DNA from: CAWJLE01 sp963843645
Lineage (GTDB): Bacteria; Chloroflexota; Anaerolineae; DAOTYC01
NCBI GenBank assembly: GCA_963843645.1
Contig: CAWJLE010000003.1
Coordinates: forward strand, 1,798,001-1,862,000
DNA: 64,000 bases
Direction: 5' to 3'
Below are positions 53,724 through 63,703 of the stretch, piece by piece (the first letter of the stretch is position 1; the number at the start of each line of letters is the position of its first letter). The notes under the pieces are model-generated. The model was not told the DNA's origin. It searched no databases and was given only the letters and a program-made list of their open reading frames with translations. The position numbers were made by a program, and so were the translations under genes.

Positions 53724-54923
53724 TTAGCTGGTCGACAGGAACCCGTCCAAGATCGCGCAGGCGTCCGCAACACGCGCGTCCCACGTATTGGCTCGAGCCA
53801 CTTCGACACGCGCCGCGATACTTTCCGGCGAATGGTCGCACAGTGCTTCGCGAGTCTGGACGATGAATTGATCGTCAGATTCGGCGATTCGCACGACGTG
53901 TCCAAAAGGTCGCAGTTCGGGCAATGCGGTCGCCACGACAGCTCGCCCTGCAGCCAGGTATTCATGCAGTTTGAGCGGATAGGCTGAAACGGTATGTCCA
54001 GTTCGCAGCCAAGGTATGAGCGCCACATCGAAAGCCTGAAGGTATGAAGGCAGATCCTCGCGCTCCTTCTGGCCCAAAAAGAAAACATTCGGCAGCGCGC
54101 GCAATCGCCGCAGGCCTTCCCCATTCGGCAACTTGTCTGGGCCAACTAAGACCAGAGAGCAGTCGGGAAAAGCTCGAGCGACCCGGCCCAACAGCTCAAC
54201 GTCAATTTGATATCCCAGCCAGCCCGTGAACCCGATTAGAGGTCGAGGCACCGCCGCAATATCTGGCGGCAAAGGAAGCTTGGCGCTCACGGCACGGTTG
54301 AACGAGTCAAAGTCAACAGCGTTCGGTATGAAAAATGTATTAGGGTTTATGGCTTTGCGCCGCTCCCACTGGGTTTGAGATGAGGCAAATACCACATCCA
54401 CTCTCTCCAGAAGCCGTCTTTCTGCAGCAAGCATAAGATCTCTGATGTGCTCGTTGCCGGGAAAGTCGGCGTGTTCGTCGTAACTGTGGTAGCAGCTTAG
54501 CCGTTCTCCACACCTGCCGAGTAAGTCGGCATGATAAGGTTCATATACCCATAGGATCGGATCCTTCACATCAAGAATCGCGGTAGCCCAGCGTATCTGT
54601 CTGAGAAGGATAAGGGCATTGAGTCTCACAGCCAACGGCATCGTAACCCGAAGTACGGGTGTAGGCAAGTATCGGCGAGCAAGAGTAAGGCTCGGCGGCG
54701 TTGGAACCACGATCAGGTTGGGCTGAGCGGTGTAGGTACGGAGCGCGCAGACGTTGGGTAGGTTCCTCACAACTTCGTGGATGACCGGTCGATCCGGGTT
54801 GCGCCCTGGCTCAAAGAAAAGAACCCGGTTGTGGGCCGCAAGACGAGACATCATCTGCTGCGTACTACGCCACATTGAGTGCCACCTTCTCGTCGCAACG
54901 CACAGTATCGTCTCGCCTTGCAT
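53724..54923 (-). CDS. GT4-family glycosyltransferase
   Basis: The protein has 399 residues. ATG 54923 is chosen because GGGAGGAG lies 7 nt upstream; the frame is open for 31 more codons. It begins with ILCVATRRWHSMWRSTQQMMSRLAAHNRVLFFEPGR (quoted in part), typical of GT4 enzymes of the TagE/WcaI-like group, followed by ILWVYEPYHADLLG, CYHSYDEHADFPG and FIPNAVDFDSFN. The donor half has IGFTGWLGYQIDVELL, FFLGQKEREDLPSYLQAFDVALIPWL and the EX7E-type KLHEYLAAGRAVVAT. It is one of five GT4 genes in this minus-strand locus. Confidence 0.86.
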   Translation of the reverse strand: MQGETILCVATRRWHSMWRSTQQMMSRLAAHNRVLFFEPGRNPDRPVIHEVVRNLPNVCALRTYTAQPNLIVVPTPPSLTLARRYLPTPVLRVTMPLAVRLNALILLRQIRWATAILDVKDPILWVYEPYHADLLGRCGERLSCYHSYDEHADFPGNEHIRDLMLAAERRLLERVDVVFASSQTQWERRKAINPNTFFIPNAVDFDSFNRAVSAKLPLPPDIAAVPRPLIGFTGWLGYQIDVELLGRVARAFPDCSLVLVGPDKLPNGEGLRRLRALPNVFFLGQKEREDLPSYLQAFDVALIPWLRTGHTVSAYPLKLHEYLAAGRAVVATALPELRPFGHVVRIAESDDQFIVQTREALCDHSPESIAARVEVARANTWDARVADACAILDGFLSTS

Positions 54924-55326
54924 TTTCGTGCTCCTCCCCGGCAGCAGAGTGTCGACAACCTCTGCCGGTGTGCGCCAGTATCTGGAGACCGCGAAGGCCC
55001 AATGTCCATCCGGCAAGTGGATCGATCGCGACTAGGAACAATCAGTCTTTTGGTCGTAACCGAACGTCACGGCCACCCAAGTTGGCATCGCCCTGAACCA
55101 CACCACTCAACGGACTTGCCGACTCATGGCCCCACTCCGGAAGGTGCGGGCCAGTGTGACCCGTTGGGGTCGATGTATCTCGATACCCGGAGCGTGGTCG
55201 AAAGGGCATTCCGCGCAGAGGCACGGTCCAACGCTGCCGCCGCTTCCATCGCAGAAAAGTCAGAGCAGCTCCGACCGGAAGATGAAGAAAAGTCAAGCGA
55301 AACGCCAACCCGGTCTCCGTCGTCGA
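54924..55326. other. Intergenic stretch with no recognised feature
   Basis: About 400 bp between two glycosyltransferase genes. Open frames on both strands are short, lack start signals and resemble nothing known. It probably carries the promoter of the downstream GT4 gene; no consensus was found. Confidence 0.35.
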
Positions 55327-56556
55327 TTAGGTACCACTTGCGTCACCTGATTCTGACACCAACTCGTCGTAGACTCGCATGAGTCGCGCCGCGATTGCAT
55401 CCCAGTCATAGTGTGCCATAACAAGCTTCCTTGCGTTGGCCGTTATGCGTTGGTACAGCGTTCGGTCCTTGAGGAGACGCACGGTCTGCTCGGCGAAACG
55501 CTCGGGATCATCCCCAACAAGGAGGTGCTCGCCACCAACAACATCCAGTCCCTCACACCCCATGGTTGTTGAAACAACAGGTCGGCCAAGCGCCATAGAT
55601 TCTAGAATCTTCAGCCGCGTGCCCCCACCTGCTCGGAGCGGCACAACGCATACGCTCGATCGCCGATAATAAGGGGTAACATCGGCCACCTGCCCCGTGA
55701 CATGTATGGATTCTCCATCGAGACGCAACAGCTCGGGGATAGGATTTCGTCCAACGATCCATACCTCCACCCCGTCTACGAGACTGCGAACACGCGGGAG
55801 TATTTCGTTACAGAAGTACAGCGCCGCATCAGCGGACGGCGGGTAACCCAGATTGCCAACAAAAAGTAGAGTAGGCGAAATGCTATCGAAAGGCAGAGGC
55901 TGATACACCCTGGTATCGACCCCGTTGGGAACCACATCGATCCGCAGAAGCGGATCGACTCTCAAGTACTCACTCCGATCCAGTTCGGACACTGTGAGAC
56001 AGCGATCAAATCGTCTGAGAAAGCGTCGCTCCCAGCTTCGTTCCATTCGGCTGTAAATCCATGCTCTTATTCTTGGCACCAGCCGTTGCTCAATCCGGCA
56101 GATGCTGTCGTATTGCGCGGCGGTATAGTTGTGAGACATAAAAACAGTTTTGCAGGTCGCACTTCGTGGAAGCACGTTTAGGTACTGTGCCATCCACTCC
56201 TTCTCGAATTGCACAATACTGACATCCAATGTCGACACAAGGTCCCTGATCTTCTTGGCCAACTCCTCATAATAGTAGAACTTGTGCTCGAAGGGCTTCC
56301 CTACTAAAGCACAACCAATCAAGCCAGGCAGGTGCGTCAATTGGCGGTGTCGCCGCATTTCTACGACTTCAACTCTCTCGCAGAACTCCTTTAGGTAGCG
56401 CACCCCCGCGACCTGTTCTGGCGACTCTACAAAAGTGGCCATCAACACTCGGTGCTTTCGCGCGATACGTTTCACGAGACTGTAAACACGAATGCGATCT
56501 CCAGAGAACGGCGGGTAAGGCAGACTATCGGTTACTATTAGAATTCGCACATCCAT
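55327..56556 (-). CDS. GT4-family glycosyltransferase
   Basis: ATG 56556 (protein starts MDVRILIVTDSLPYPPFSGDR) is preferred for its family-typical N-terminus, giving 409 residues; a longer frame opens at 56685 and the ribosome-binding site GGGAG is unusually close. Motifs: GDRIRVYSLVKRIARKHRV, IVQFEKEWMAQYL, MSHNYTAAQYDSI, VPNGVDTRVYQP, LLFVGNLGYPPSADA and VPLRAGGGTRLKILESMALGRPVVST, which contains the GG-x-R-x-K/E site of GT4. This class is common in sugar-PEP-CTERM/XrtA and other exopolysaccharide loci. The neighbours continue the same pathway on the minus strand. Confidence 0.86.
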   Translation of the reverse strand: MDVRILIVTDSLPYPPFSGDRIRVYSLVKRIARKHRVLMATFVESPEQVAGVRYLKEFCERVEVVEMRRHRQLTHLPGLIGCALVGKPFEHKFYYYEELAKKIRDLVSTLDVSIVQFEKEWMAQYLNVLPRSATCKTVFMSHNYTAAQYDSICRIEQRLVPRIRAWIYSRMERSWERRFLRRFDRCLTVSELDRSEYLRVDPLLRIDVVPNGVDTRVYQPLPFDSISPTLLFVGNLGYPPSADAALYFCNEILPRVRSLVDGVEVWIVGRNPIPELLRLDGESIHVTGQVADVTPYYRRSSVCVVPLRAGGGTRLKILESMALGRPVVSTTMGCEGLDVVGGEHLLVGDDPERFAEQTVRLLKDRTLYQRITANARKLVMAHYDWDAIAARLMRVYDELVSESGDASGT

Positions 56557-56735
56557 GCTCCCGTTCGAGCGAAGTGATCGTGCAGATGATTCACGTCCCG
56601 CTCTCAAATTGACGATGGCTCTGGTCAATTCATTGGTCAGAGGGCCTCGGGTCGCTTCACTGATCGGAAGTGGTGGACCCGACACAAGAACGTTTGAATG
56701 ACTCCCAGCCTAAAACTACGTGCCTCAGCAGTGGA

Positions 56736-58040
56736 TTACCTAACCTCGCGATGAGCGATTCGCGGTTGGTCCGCTCGCGGTCGGCGTGACGTACTCAAGC
56801 CAGACCCAGCCCGCTGTAAGACGAGCTGAAAGTACTCTTCGACTTGGTCAAGCGTTCGCTCATTAGTGTATATCTCTCGAACGGTCTTCAAAGCTTCAAT
56901 TCGTATCTTGGCGCACAGAATTGGATCTTGCACAAGGGTCCTGATCGCATCTGCTAGCGCCGCTGGATCTCCGGCTGGAACAAGCAGTCCATTTTGTCCG
57001 TCGCAGATAATCTCAGGCGCAGCTCCACGATTCGTGGCAATGACCGGAAGTCCTCTGGCCATCGCCTCCAGAATGGTCATGCCGAAAGGCTCCGCCCACT
57101 GGGAAGTAAAGAGCAGCGCATTATACTGCTGGTACCGATCTAACAACTCCGTTTGCGCCATTTTGCCGATGAAGCAAACTTTATCCTCTAGGCCCAGCAC
57201 GACTGCCATATGTATGAGATCATTCAAGAAGTCCGAATGGCCATGCCCGATGATGTCAAGTTGGTATCGATGAGGTTCGCCCAGTTCGCCCAACTTCGCC
57301 ATTGCCTCAATCGCAACTCCAGGTCCTTTGTTTGGATGCAACCGACCGACGAATGCCAGCCTGACATCTCGTCCGCTCTCTTTGGGAGGCATGGCCACTT
57401 CATCGTCAGTGAGAAGAAGGCTAGCTGGAATGCCCTCCGGAATGAAGGTAAGATCCTGCTCTCTGAAACCCAACCGAACATAAGCCTCAGTCAGGGATTG
57501 ACTCACCATCAGGACGTGGCTAAGATCGATTCGGTCAAAGCGCGTCAGCCCGTTGATGGCCAACTGTCCAAGCCTTCTCAGCAAACTTGGTTCCAGGCAA
57601 AGCTTGTATCTGAGGGAGGACAGCCAGTAATCCTCCACGCGAAACACCGTCGGAATGCCGAAATCCTGCGCCGCCAGTACCGGCGTCACCGAGACATGCC
57701 CCATTTGCCACACATATGCGATATCAGGCCTGAAAATCGCTCCGGTTTCATAGGCGATCCGATAGTTCTGCCTGCACGTGAGTGCCCACTTTAGCTGGAA
57801 ACCCCGCTTGCGAAGACCGGATGCCGGTCTCTGCGTCCACGACGCCAGCCAATTGGGGTCAAGACCCAGCAACCGATTCACGTTCCCTTCAACGGCGGGC
57901 TTCTCGACTCCCCATCGGCTCGTGAGCACGCAGACGTCATGGCCACGCCTGGTCAGCTCATCCACATCCTTACGGCAGTTGAGTTCATAACCACCCAGAT
58001 AGTGAGGCGGATAATGATCCGTCAGAATCAGAATTCTCAT
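56736..58040 (-). CDS. GT4-family glycosyltransferase
   Basis: The protein has 434 residues; ATG 58040 overlaps the flippase stop by 4 bp. LILTDHYPPHYLGGYELNCRKDVDELTRRGHDVCVLT (in part) is the acceptor loop; YVWQMGHVSVTP, FIPEGIPASLLL and LAFVGRLHPNKGPGVAIEA lead to the donor domain, and the EX7E motif is EPFGMTILE. The donor half is closely similar in layout to the truncated GT4 at the left edge (AEPFGMTILEAMARGLPVIATNRG against EPFGMTIIEAMARKTPVIATTSGG, compared in parts), so the two loci may build related sugars. It is translationally coupled to the flippase. Confidence 0.88.
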   Translation of the reverse strand: MRILILTDHYPPHYLGGYELNCRKDVDELTRRGHDVCVLTSRWGVEKPAVEGNVNRLLGLDPNWLASWTQRPASGLRKRGFQLKWALTCRQNYRIAYETGAIFRPDIAYVWQMGHVSVTPVLAAQDFGIPTVFRVEDYWLSSLRYKLCLEPSLLRRLGQLAINGLTRFDRIDLSHVLMVSQSLTEAYVRLGFREQDLTFIPEGIPASLLLTDDEVAMPPKESGRDVRLAFVGRLHPNKGPGVAIEAMAKLGELGEPHRYQLDIIGHGHSDFLNDLIHMAVVLGLEDKVCFIGKMAQTELLDRYQQYNALLFTSQWAEPFGMTILEAMARGLPVIATNRGAAPEIICDGQNGLLVPAGDPAALADAIRTLVQDPILCAKIRIEALKTVREIYTNERTLDQVEEYFQLVLQRAGSGLSTSRRPRADQPRIAHREVR

Positions 58041-59522
58041 ATTCTGTCGTTTCTGGACAGCGCGCCTTGGACCGGCCTGAATACCATTAGTCTGGTTTCT
58101 GCAAAAACGATAGCCCAGTCTTTTGAAGTGATTACCGACAGAAGCGTACAGGCAAAAAGAAACAGAAGAACCACAAGAACCTTCGCAGCGATTGCGTCTG
58201 GACTGACGAGCAGGCTAAAGAGCATGAACGGAACAGCCGCCAAGATGGGCTTCATGTACTTGTCAGCTCTGATTTGTGGCAACCTCTTGCGAAGGAAGTA
58301 GAAATTGATTGGGTTAGTTGCGGCGGACCCAACGACACTGGTGATGGCAGCACCCAGAATGCCCAGGCTTGGAACGAGCGCCAGGGTTCCAAGCAGACTG
58401 ACTGCCGTGTGGGCAATGTTGATGATCGCCGGTTTGTCCGAGTCGCCTACTGCTACTAACGATATTCCTAGAGTGGACCCAATAAGGGACAGGTTCAACG
58501 AGATCATCAGCACAACGAACACAGGTACGCTGGCCAGGTACTTGTCGGAGAAGAGAAGCACAATGATGTCATGGCTGAAAAGCAACGCGACAAGAGCCCC
58601 CGCCGCAGTCACAAACGAAATCAGCCGCGTGGAGTTGTTCAGCACTCGGGCTACTTTGTCACGGTCCTCTTGGGCGAACATGCCGGACACCAGGGGAAAA
58701 TACACCGAACGAAAAGCGTCGTACAGCGTCATCAGGTTATCTGGGATCTTGCGGGCGATTTCGTAGTAGGCGATCTCCGTAGGCCCGAGCAAGACTCCGA
58801 TGACCAGGCTATCGACCCGCCGGAACACGAGCGTCAGCACGTCGTTGATCTGCAGAGGCGTGCCAAAAACCAACATTTCTTTGAGCTTTTCTAAGTCAAG
58901 TTGTAGACGATTGCGAACAGGGATGGAAAAGTAAAGATAGACGCATGACAGCACGGAGGAGAGGACTTTGGCGGCAATCAAGCCACGAAATCCAAGCTTA
59001 AGGAACACCACCAACGCAATCACCAGAGCCAAATTGAGCAGACCCGCCAGCAGGTCGGCCAGGCCCATCTTTCCGAAATTGGTAGAACCCCTGCAACACC
59101 GATCTCAGCAGATTTCTTAGACTCTGCAGCGAGAACAGGGCAGGAACGAACACCGCCAGTGTGGTGACCGAGGAGGCTCCGTACGCGGCGGAGAGTGCTG
59201 GCCTCGCGAGGAACGTGATCAGACTGACGATGAGAACCACGAGAATTCGAAAGCCGATTGCAGAATTGACGAGGCTGTCACGCTCACTTTCACTTTCCGC
59301 ACCAGCCACGAACCTGGCGATCGACAAATCCAAACCGAAGCTGCTGACCGCAGTCAGGAAGGATGCGACCACGCCGATCAACACGAATGAGCCAAACTCG
59401 TCCGCGGGCAGATGCCGAACCGCGATTACAGTACCGACAAGTCCCAGCACCAGTGTTGAGACATTGCCGAGACCTACAGAGACTGTTCCGCCGATGAAGC
59501 GGGAAGCAAGAGAATCGGACAA
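58037..59522 (-). pseudogene. Polysaccharide flippase (Wzx/MurJ-like MATE fold), one frameshift
   Basis: Corrected for one base, this is a 494-residue protein with about 14 helices of the Wzx/oligosaccharide flippase family, which moves lipid-linked repeat units across the membrane. TTG 59522 has GGAGG 7 nt upstream. The N-terminal frame (GTVSVGLGNVSTLVLGLVGTVIAVRHLPADEFG in part) runs to GFYQFRK; the second frame continues MGLADLLAGLLNLALVIALVVF and SLVIGVLLGPTEIAYYEIARKI. The break is at the A-run read as TTT at 59070-59072 on +, where one base too many is present. The joined sequence is uninterrupted through the conserved loops, which favours a sequence error. Confidence 0.87.
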
Positions 59523-59593
59523 TCGTCAGCCTCCGTCAAATAACAACATGCTGAATTCCGCAACTCGAAGAAACTCCTGGCAGCCACCTTGCA

Positions 59594-61150
59594 TCAGCTC
59601 AGCAGCTCAGCAGTGGCGGTCTTAGCCAAAACAAGCTCGTTGACGCCTGCCATGATACCAATGACAGGGGCCCAGTACCATTGGGCGAAAATTGGGTTGA
59701 CCCAGGACCCCGCGAGGGCTCCAAAATACGCAAGGGTAAATCCCAAGACGACGCTCCTGCGCCAGGGATCGGTGACACGCCTCCAGCACTTGAACCCCCG
59801 GCTGAGGAACAGCAACGACAGCCACAGCAGTGAAAGGTAGCCAAGCAAACCAGCCTTCAACCAGATCCACAAGTGGCCATTGTGAATGTATCCCCTCGAA
59901 TACGGGATACTTGGGTCGTTCAAGTTCCGGCCATCCAGTCTCGGATCCCAAGGTCGATATTTGGCGCCCATGCCCAGGCCCACCACCAGATGCGATGTGA
60001 GCTGAGGGAGCGCATACTCGTACTCGACGTCTCGCCACCGCAGACTGCTATCCGCCAGTACCTTGTCGACGCCTCCGAGACTGCTCAATCTCTCGACGGC
60101 GGCGTTCACTATCTTCGCCGCAACCGACTTTGAGTCCATTAGAGCCGGGACCGCTGCCGCAACAAGAAGAACCGCGACCACGAGGCCCCAACCGACCAAC
60201 CGGAGCCTGTCCCTCCCCCTGACCAACCAAGCCAGGACGCTGAGTGCCAACATAGCGCCCAGCCAGAAGCTGCGATTGAAAGTCAGGATTACGGCGGCAC
60301 CCGAAACACCACACAGGAGCACTGTCCAGACCCTCGCCGATTTCAGCTTGTTCATTATGAGGATGACTATCGACGTAATGAACGCAACAAGGATTACGGA
60401 CTGTCCGGGTGGCAGCACTCTTGTGACGTCTTGGTACTGCGCATTCTGTGTTCTGAGGGCCTCCACCCGGCCGGGTAGGATGGATACAGAATCGCCCAAA
60501 GCGAATTGCAGGATCATCATCGCGCCCACCAAGATCGCCAGAAGAAAGAGTCCCTTGATCAGCACGCGCAACTGACGGTCTTCCCGGACGAGGTTGGTTA
60601 CGACAAAGAACGTGAGATAGTATGTAAAGGGGCGGATGCCCCGGAGGCCATTGTTGAATTCCCCTGGCAACGACGCGATCTCGAAGATGGTCGACAGCAG
60701 CGCCATTCCGTAGAAGACCAGAAGTGGAAGATCGATCGGTGTGTGCACAATCTTGAAATCGGGCTCAGTCAGGGCGCGCACGAGAATCAGCCCAAGCGAG
60801 GTCACGAGAAGCAAGTCTGGCACGTGCAAGCTCCCCATGCCGATCGAGATCAAAGGCAAGCGATCTTCGGGTATGACAGTCGAGGTGGCGACCAAAATGA
60901 GAAGCAAGCCAAATTCTGGCCTGCGGACGGCAACAAGGTACAGAAGGGCGCTTCCGGCCAACCCTGCAAGTACATACTGCGGGGAGACTCTCATTGAAGC
61001 AACCCCTAACATTAGCGATGTGGCGGCCACCACCAGAAGGTCCCAAGGAAATCGGGACGAGCTCAGAAACTCGCGCACTATTGGGCTCCAAATCCTATCC
61101 CTACATGTTCTATTGCTGTTGGCGCCAATATTCGTCGAGGACAAGGGCAC
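59594..61150 (-). CDS. O-antigen ligase/polymerase-like membrane protein (Wzy_C family)
   Basis: The 518-residue protein has about 12 helices. GTG 61150 lies 2 bp after the preceding stop; no good ribosome-binding site is seen, so translation may depend on coupling. The ligase/polymerase signature is LTFNRSFWLGAMLAL, then after a long extracytoplasmic loop VVGLGMGAKYRP, YSRGYIHNGHLWIWLKAGLLGYLSLLWL (in parts), with the conserved His and Gly pattern of WaaL/Wzy proteins. It differs from the one at 9.7 kb in lacking TPRs. It is the polymerase candidate of the right-hand polysaccharide locus, between the co-polymerase and flippase genes. Confidence 0.85.
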   Translation of the reverse strand: MPLSSTNIGANSNRTCRDRIWSPIVREFLSSSRFPWDLLVVAATSLMLGVASMRVSPQYVLAGLAGSALLYLVAVRRPEFGLLLILVATSTVIPEDRLPLISIGMGSLHVPDLLLVTSLGLILVRALTEPDFKIVHTPIDLPLLVFYGMALLSTIFEIASLPGEFNNGLRGIRPFTYYLTFFVVTNLVREDRQLRVLIKGLFLLAILVGAMMILQFALGDSVSILPGRVEALRTQNAQYQDVTRVLPPGQSVILVAFITSIVILIMNKLKSARVWTVLLCGVSGAAVILTFNRSFWLGAMLALSVLAWLVRGRDRLRLVGWGLVVAVLLVAAAVPALMDSKSVAAKIVNAAVERLSSLGGVDKVLADSSLRWRDVEYEYALPQLTSHLVVGLGMGAKYRPWDPRLDGRNLNDPSIPYSRGYIHNGHLWIWLKAGLLGYLSLLWLSLLFLSRGFKCWRRVTDPWRRSVVLGFTLAYFGALAGSWVNPIFAQWYWAPVIGIMAGVNELVLAKTATAELLS

Positions 61151-61152
61151 TG

Positions 61153-62619
61153 CTACTGAGCTAGCATGCCTACCCGATTTACGACGACGCCAATTTGCCT
61201 GGCTCTAACTTCGTTCAATTGTTTGCGCGCCGCGCGAAGACTTTCTGCCTTCGATCGGGCCAATCCAACTACCAGCAACACGGCATTGACCCTGGAAGCT
61301 AACATCGCCGCGTCGGCCTCTGAAAGTAGGTCTGGTCCATCCGCTAACACCACATCAAACTGGTTTGAAAGGTTCTCGAGCAAGGCGGCTACATTCCCCA
61401 GATGCTGCCACGCCACAGCAGGCGCGATCGGAGGGCCGCTCGTCAATACGGCAACCCGGGCATCACCTTTTGTGACCTGAATGGCATCCGCTGCATCCAC
61501 TTCCCCCGACAGGACGTTGCTGAGGCCCACTTTGTTGGGTAGGCCAAAGATTCCATGTAAGGCCGGAGCCCGAAAGTGACAGTCAACAACGATAACCCGT
61601 TGCCCAGCTTGCGCCATGGCACGCGCCAAATTACCCACAACAATCGATTTGCCTTCATCAGCAGCAGCGCTGGTCACCAACAGCGTCCTGAGCGGCTTGC
61701 CGGAACTCTGTGCATAGATACTAACCAGCAGACGGCGGAAAGCCACGTCTTCGCGGGAGTTCCCACCCGAGCGATCACAGTGGCGCAGCCGTCTGGCGGT
61801 GGGTATTGCACCCAGCGGAGCCTGTTCCAGCGTCTTTTCAATCTGTTCCACGCTGTACAGCCGGGTATCCAGGTTTTCAAAAATCAGCGCCAAGGCGACT
61901 CCAGCTAACAAACCAACGGCGGCACCCATGGCGAGGTTTCGGGCAGTGCGGGGCGACGAAGGCGCGTCCGGGGTCACCGCAGGCTCAACCACAGTGAGAA
62001 TGTTGGCGCGCGATGCCTCGCTGATTCGGCCTTCTTCGTATTGCTGCAACAAACTGGCATACGTGTTCTGCTTGAGTTCGATGGAGGGTGGGATGTTCTC
62101 TTTGGAGTAACGCGCCCGAGCTTCGTCGAGCTCTTGACCGATTTCGGCCAACTGCTGATTCAATATCTGCTGAGTCGCCTTAGCACTACCGACAAAGTAC
62201 TCGAGCGAGCGTTCGGTCAGGATGTCCGCCAGGGTATTCGCTTTGTCTTTGGCTGAGTCCGGATCAGCATCGGTGACTGAAAGCTTCATCAACTCCGTAT
62301 TGAGAATCAGTTCAACTTTGACCCGTTTCTCCAATCCTGTCGGATCCCCCAGGCCAAGCCGTTGCGTCAACTCTGACAGCACCGGACGGCTCGCCGCCAA
62401 ATCAGCGTATGTGTTGATGACGCGGTCGAAATCGGTGATGAGGCTGGACGATCCAGAACCGCCTGCCGACACCCGCAGCTTCACGCTGGCGGTGTAGGTT
62501 GGTAGTGTCTGCATTGTGCCGATTGTGACAATCGTCAAGACAATCAGCGTACTGAGCACCACCATCCATCCGCGCCTCTTCAGGATTCGAATGTAGTCAA
62601 TCAGCTTCACTTGACTCAC
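61153..62619 (-). CDS. Wzz/BY-kinase-like polysaccharide co-polymerase with degenerate ATPase motifs
   Basis: The 488-residue protein starts at GTG 62619 behind AAGGAG. It has a Wzz chain-length domain: first helix WMVVLSTLIVLTIVTIGTM, a periplasmic coiled part (about 45-220) and a second helix MGAAVGLLAGVALALIF preceded by a Pro-rich stretch (TPDAPSSPRTARNL). A cytoplasmic P-loop domain of the CpsD/CapB type follows with TSAAADEGKSIVVGNLA as Walker A. The second motif reads VVDCHFRAP, missing the usual second Asp, and Walker B reads VVLADGPD. There is no Tyr-rich tail after GVVVNRVGMLAQ. It likely controls chain length, but kinase activity is doubtful. Confidence 0.85.
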   Translation of the reverse strand: MSQVKLIDYIRILKRRGWMVVLSTLIVLTIVTIGTMQTLPTYTASVKLRVSAGGSGSSSLITDFDRVINTYADLAASRPVLSELTQRLGLGDPTGLEKRVKVELILNTELMKLSVTDADPDSAKDKANTLADILTERSLEYFVGSAKATQQILNQQLAEIGQELDEARARYSKENIPPSIELKQNTYASLLQQYEEGRISEASRANILTVVEPAVTPDAPSSPRTARNLAMGAAVGLLAGVALALIFENLDTRLYSVEQIEKTLEQAPLGAIPTARRLRHCDRSGGNSREDVAFRRLLVSIYAQSSGKPLRTLLVTSAAADEGKSIVVGNLARAMAQAGQRVIVVDCHFRAPALHGIFGLPNKVGLSNVLSGEVDAADAIQVTKGDARVAVLTSGPPIAPAVAWQHLGNVAALLENLSNQFDVVLADGPDLLSEADAAMLASRVNAVLLVVGLARSKAESLRAARKQLNEVRARQIGVVVNRVGMLAQ

Positions 62620-62683
62620 GTGCTCCTTGTCAGATAATGCCCGTCAGTGTACACACAGCAGCAAGGCTGCACCGAATGCTTCA

Positions 62684-63703
62684 TCAGGCAGAATCAATGA
62701 GCTCCTGACGTCCGCCATTGTGAAGAGATCGGTCCGCCGCCTCCAGTACCTTCACCACTCGCAACCCAATCCGCCCCGAACTTTGCGGTTCGGTGTTGTT
62801 CCCGATGCAGTCCAGAAAGTGTTGGCATTCCAGCTTCAATGGTTCCGCGAAACGGATGTTCGGGATAACAACATCGCCATAACGATAACTACACTGGAAG
62901 TCGCCAAACGTGTCCGTGTAAGGAGGAGTCTCCACGCCTTTGTCGTAAATCCTGATCTTCTCCAACGGCTCCACATCGTCGTATACCGCCATCTTCTTGC
63001 TACCCACCACAGTAATGCGCCTCACCTTGCACGGATCGAGCCAACTCATGTGGGAATGAGATAGGACGCAATCCGGAAAGGTCATGTGCATATACACTAT
63101 GTCCTGCGATCCGGCAAAAATGCAGGCTGCGCCCTGGGCACTTACGGCAACCGGGTCACTGCCAAGAACGTAACGAAGGATCGAGATGTCGTGCGGCGCC
63201 AAGTCCCACAGGACGTTCGAATGCGCATTGAACAAACCCAGGTTTACCCTTACAGAGTCCACGTAGTAGATGCGCCCCAACTCACCGCACTCTATGGTAG
63301 CCTTCAGTGCACGCACGGCCGGGTTGTACTCGAAGGTGTGGCCAACCATGAGTTTCAAGCCGCGGTTCTCGGCAATCTGGTTAAGTTTCTCAGCGTCACC
63401 GCTATTGACGGTCAAAGGTTTTTCGACGAGCACGTGAAGGTCATGTGTCAGGCAGTCCTGGGCGATGGGGAAATGAGTGGCAGGTGGCGTAGCCACGACC
63501 ACGGCGTCAAGTTTCATCGCAAAGAATTCTCGATAGTCGGTCGTGCAATGGATCTGCGAATATGTGTTCGTGACGTGCTCCAATCGCTCCCCTCTCACGT
63601 CGGCAACGGCAACCACGTCAGAGACTGGAAGGTCCACGAAGTTCCGAAGCAAGTTGGGGCCCCAGTAGCCGATTCCAATGACTCCTACCTTGATACGGTC
63701 CAT
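62684..63703 (-). CDS. Gfo/Idh/MocA-family sugar oxidoreductase
   Basis: The protein has 339 residues, starting at ATG 63703 behind GGGAGGG; the upstream frame to 63730 lacks a start signal. The Rossmann motif is VGVIGIGYWGPNLLR, the nucleotide contact is VVVATPPATHF, and the catalytic Lys is in VLVEKPLTVNSGDA, followed by GHTFEYNPAVRALK and the family His/Asp pair in WDLAPHDISILRYVLG. These enzymes oxidise or reduce nucleotide-linked or free sugars with NAD(P); in polysaccharide loci they make amino sugars such as 3-oxo or 3-amino derivatives. Specificity is unknown. It lies 64 bp upstream of the co-polymerase gene. Confidence 0.9.
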   Translation of the reverse strand: MDRIKVGVIGIGYWGPNLLRNFVDLPVSDVVAVADVRGERLEHVTNTYSQIHCTTDYREFFAMKLDAVVVATPPATHFPIAQDCLTHDLHVLVEKPLTVNSGDAEKLNQIAENRGLKLMVGHTFEYNPAVRALKATIECGELGRIYYVDSVRVNLGLFNAHSNVLWDLAPHDISILRYVLGSDPVAVSAQGAACIFAGSQDIVYMHMTFPDCVLSHSHMSWLDPCKVRRITVVGSKKMAVYDDVEPLEKIRIYDKGVETPPYTDTFGDFQCSYRYGDVVIPNIRFAEPLKLECQHFLDCIGNNTEPQSSGRIGLRVVKVLEAADRSLHNGGRQELIDSA

